From an uncultured Clostridia bacterium (GTDB taxonomy: Bacteria > Bacillota > Clostridia > TANB77 > CAG-508): a stretch of DNA of 16,501 bases. Below, in pieces: positions 15,103 through 16,501 of this stretch (the stretch's first letter is position 1; the number at the start of each line of letters is the position of its first letter). Made by a program: the position numbers and the translations under genes. The stretch is taken from contig CANRGU010000017.1 of assembly GCA_947630255.1 (NCBI GenBank), positions 1 through 16,501 on the forward strand, read 5' to 3'. The notes below the pieces were generated by a model, which was not told the DNA's origin, did not search any database, and saw only the letters and a program-made list of their open reading frames with translations.

Positions 15103-15131
15103 ATTTTATCATACTTTAATTAATTTGTGTA
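15103..15131 (-). promoter_or_regulatory. candidate yebC promoter (extended -10)
   Basis: On the minus strand TACACA (15131-15126) and TAAAAT (15108-15103) are 17 bases apart, and a TG one base before the -10 makes it extended. The surrounding 15-mer TATGATAAAATATTT is identical to that upstream of guaA. Confidence 0.5.
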
Positions 15132-15152
15132 GTGTTTTGCTAAATTTTATTT

Positions 15153-15926
15153 TTAAATACCCATTATGTTATACCCACTATCGGCATATATAACTTGACC
15201 TGTTACAGCATCTGACATGCTACTTAATAGAAATGTTGCAACATTTCCAACTTGCAGAGTTGTTACATTTCTATGCAATGGAGCTTTTTGTTCAACTACT
15301 GTTAATATCGAACTAAAATCTTTTATACCTTTTGCAGATAAAGTCTTTATTGGTCCTGCTGATATTGCATTTACTCTGATTCCTGTCTTTCCTAAATTTT
15401 CTGCAAGATATCTAACGCTTGATTCTAATGCTGCTTTTGCAATACCCATTACATTATATCCTTCTAAAACTTTAGTTGAACCATAATAAGTAAGAGTTAC
15501 TAAACTTGCATTTTCGTTTAGCATATCTAATTCCTTTGCTATTCTTGCAGTAAGTACAAAAGAATATGCACTTACATCATTTGCATGACTAAAACCTTCT
15601 TTGCTAGTATAAATAAAATCTCTGTGTAAATCTTCTGTGTTTGCATGAGCAATAGCGTGGACTATTCCATCTACTTTTCCATTTTCCTCTTTTATTTTTG
15701 TAAATACTTCTTTAACTAATTCGTCTTCTGATGCTCCATCTAATACATAACTTGTGCTATCTTTAAATTCTTTGGTTAATTCTTCTATTTTGCTTTTGTT
15801 TTCTTCTCCCATATATGTAAATATTAGCTTTGCTCCATTTTCATAAGCTGATTTTGCAATTCCATATGCTATACTCCACTTATTTCTAATCCCCATTATT
15901 AATATTTTTTTACCTTGTAACAACAT
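15153..15926 (-). CDS. fabI: enoyl-[acyl-carrier-protein] reductase FabI
   Basis: FabI performs the last reduction in each cycle of fatty-acid elongation using NAD(P)H. The 257-aa short-chain dehydrogenase has the FabI-type cofactor motif GIRNKWSIAYGIA (12-24) and the catalytic Tyr147, Tyr157 and Lys164 (TYYGS and YNVMGIAKAALE). SAGPIKTLSAKGI and the tail GQVIYADSGYNIMGI are also family-typical. FabI is the target of triclosan; the presence of FabI rather than FabK is a trait of this strain's locus. Its ATG lies 17 bases inside the end of accA, with AGGAGG upstream, so it is translationally coupled in the acc-fab operon. The frame is intact with no in-frame CGG. Confidence 0.95.
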   Translation of the reverse strand: MLLQGKKILIMGIRNKWSIAYGIAKSAYENGAKLIFTYMGEENKSKIEELTKEFKDSTSYVLDGASEDELVKEVFTKIKEENGKVDGIVHAIAHANTEDLHRDFIYTSKEGFSHANDVSAYSFVLTARIAKELDMLNENASLVTLTYYGSTKVLEGYNVMGIAKAALESSVRYLAENLGKTGIRVNAISAGPIKTLSAKGIKDFSSILTVVEQKAPLHRNVTTLQVGNVATFLLSSMSDAVTGQVIYADSGYNIMGI

Positions 15927-16501
15927 TTTTTCCTCCTCCTATATTTATAAATTCACCCATATTTCTGAATTTTAAATATCTATCTTCTACAATTTCTTCT
16001 AAACTTTTGCCACTCATTTCGGAAATAGTAGATTTTATTTCTTTTCTTAAATTCTGAGATATTTTTCTAAATGATTCTTCTTCGTCTCCTTTTGGTTCTT
16101 TTATTATCTTATCTATTACGTTTAATTTATATAAATCTGTTGCAGTAAGTTTCATTTTTTCTGCCGCTTCTTTAGCCCTTGAAGCGTCTTTCCATAATAT
16201 GCTACTAAATCCTTCTGGCGAAAGTATAGAATATATTGCATTTTCAAGCATAAATACTTTATTTGCAACTCCAATTGCAAGAGCTCCTCCGCTTGAACCC
16301 TCTCCTATAACTATTGCAATTATTGGAACTTTTAATTTTGCCATTTCAAACATAGATTTAGCAATTGCTTCACCGCTGACCTCTTTCTTCCGCTTCTATT
16401 CCTGGATATGCTCCTTTTGTATCGATGAATGTAATTACTGGTCTTTTAAATTTTTCTGCTTGTTTCATAAATCTTATTGCTTTTCTATAACTTTCAGGAT
16501 T
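15910..16501 (-). CDS. accA: acetyl-CoA carboxylase carboxyltransferase subunit alpha (partial), read through a +1 frameshift at CGG
   Basis: AccA with AccD transfers the carboxyl group from biotin to acetyl-CoA, the committed step of fatty-acid synthesis. The gene is cut by the right edge of the window, so the N-terminal part is missing. The visible part starts at NPESYRKAIRFMKQAEKF, continues FIDTKGAYPGIEAEERGQ, then meets CGG (16375-16373) followed at once by TGA. A +1 shift gives ERGQGEAIAKSMFEMAKLKVPIIA without a gap, then the carboxyltransferase blocks GEGSSGGALAIGVAN and ILSPEG. Without the shift the enzyme would lack its active-site half. The internal ATG at 16353 is not a plausible start, since family sequence continues upstream of it. 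The stop overlaps fabI by 17 bases. Confidence 0.93.
16372..16375 (-). other. CGG +1 recoding site in accA (CGGT)
   Basis: Zero-frame codons are GGT CAG CGG TGA. The conserved frame continues CAG (C)GGT GAA GCA, that is Q-G-E-A. This is the clearest site, because the zero-frame stop follows CGG directly. Confidence 0.85.

Noticed and set aside
4082..16375. Five independent pseudogenes
   Set aside because: The genes include guaA and accA, carry no second lesion, keep all catalytic residues, and share one lesion type at one codon. Chance or decay does not predict that.
4082..16375. Sequencing or assembly indels as the cause of the five frameshifts
   Set aside because: Not excluded, only disfavoured. 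None is in a homopolymer, all insert C before an in-phase Gly codon on the coding strand, and no indels of other kinds were seen in the window. Read data would settle it.

Overview
The window is strongly AT-rich chromosome of an endospore-forming, Clostridia-type Firmicute. The evidence is SpoIIM, a SpoVK/CbbX-type AAA+ ATPase, the gene order EndoQ-like nuclease / spoIIM / xerD, AGGAGG-type ribosome binding sites ahead of nearly every gene, and a fabI-accA lipid locus. No rRNA, tRNA, CRISPR array or insertion sequence was found. I cannot name the species; it is probably an uncultivated lineage.

Layout. 1-3.4 kb (all minus): membrane-anchored CYTH protein, small unknown membrane protein, DNA-3-methyladenine glycosylase I (tag), AAA+ ATPase. 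3.6-4.6 kb (plus): XerC-type tyrosine recombinase. 4.6-5.3 kb (minus): two tandem small paralogous genes (65 and 64 aa), each with its own near-identical terminator. 5.4-8.6 kb: guaA (plus) and guaB (minus), convergent around a terminator. 8.7-12.9 kb (minus): xerD, spoIIM, EndoQ-like PHP nuclease, a newly noted 55-aa ORF, a degenerate HD-domain protein, rnhA. 13.1-14.3 kb (plus): tmcAL. 14.3-16.5 kb (minus): yebC, fabI, and accA running off the right edge. GuaA and GuaB both lead to GMP, AccA and FabI act in fatty-acid synthesis, and Tag, EndoQ and RNase HI maintain DNA.

The main result is a recoding pattern. Five conserved genes (xerC, guaA, spoIIM, rnhA, accA) are each split into two reading frames. 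At every split the upstream frame meets an in-frame CGG codon, and the family-consistent protein resumes exactly one base later (C|GGN), giving glycine. After the shift GuaA is 513 aa, SpoIIM 216, RNase HI 143 and XerC 325, all normal lengths with every catalytic residue present. In the intact long genes I found no in-frame CGG, although CGG occurs out of frame about twenty times and CGT, CGC and CGA are used in frame. The only other in-frame CGG is in the 65-aa ORF, which does not shift and is a genuine counter-example. No shared slippery sequence or upstream Shine-Dalgarno stimulator surrounds the five sites. CGG itself therefore looks like the signal: either obligatory +1 frameshifting at an unassigned or hungry CGG, or quadruplet CGGN decoding by a glycine tRNA with an expanded anticodon loop. 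Assembly or sequencing error is the main alternative and needs read-level checking.
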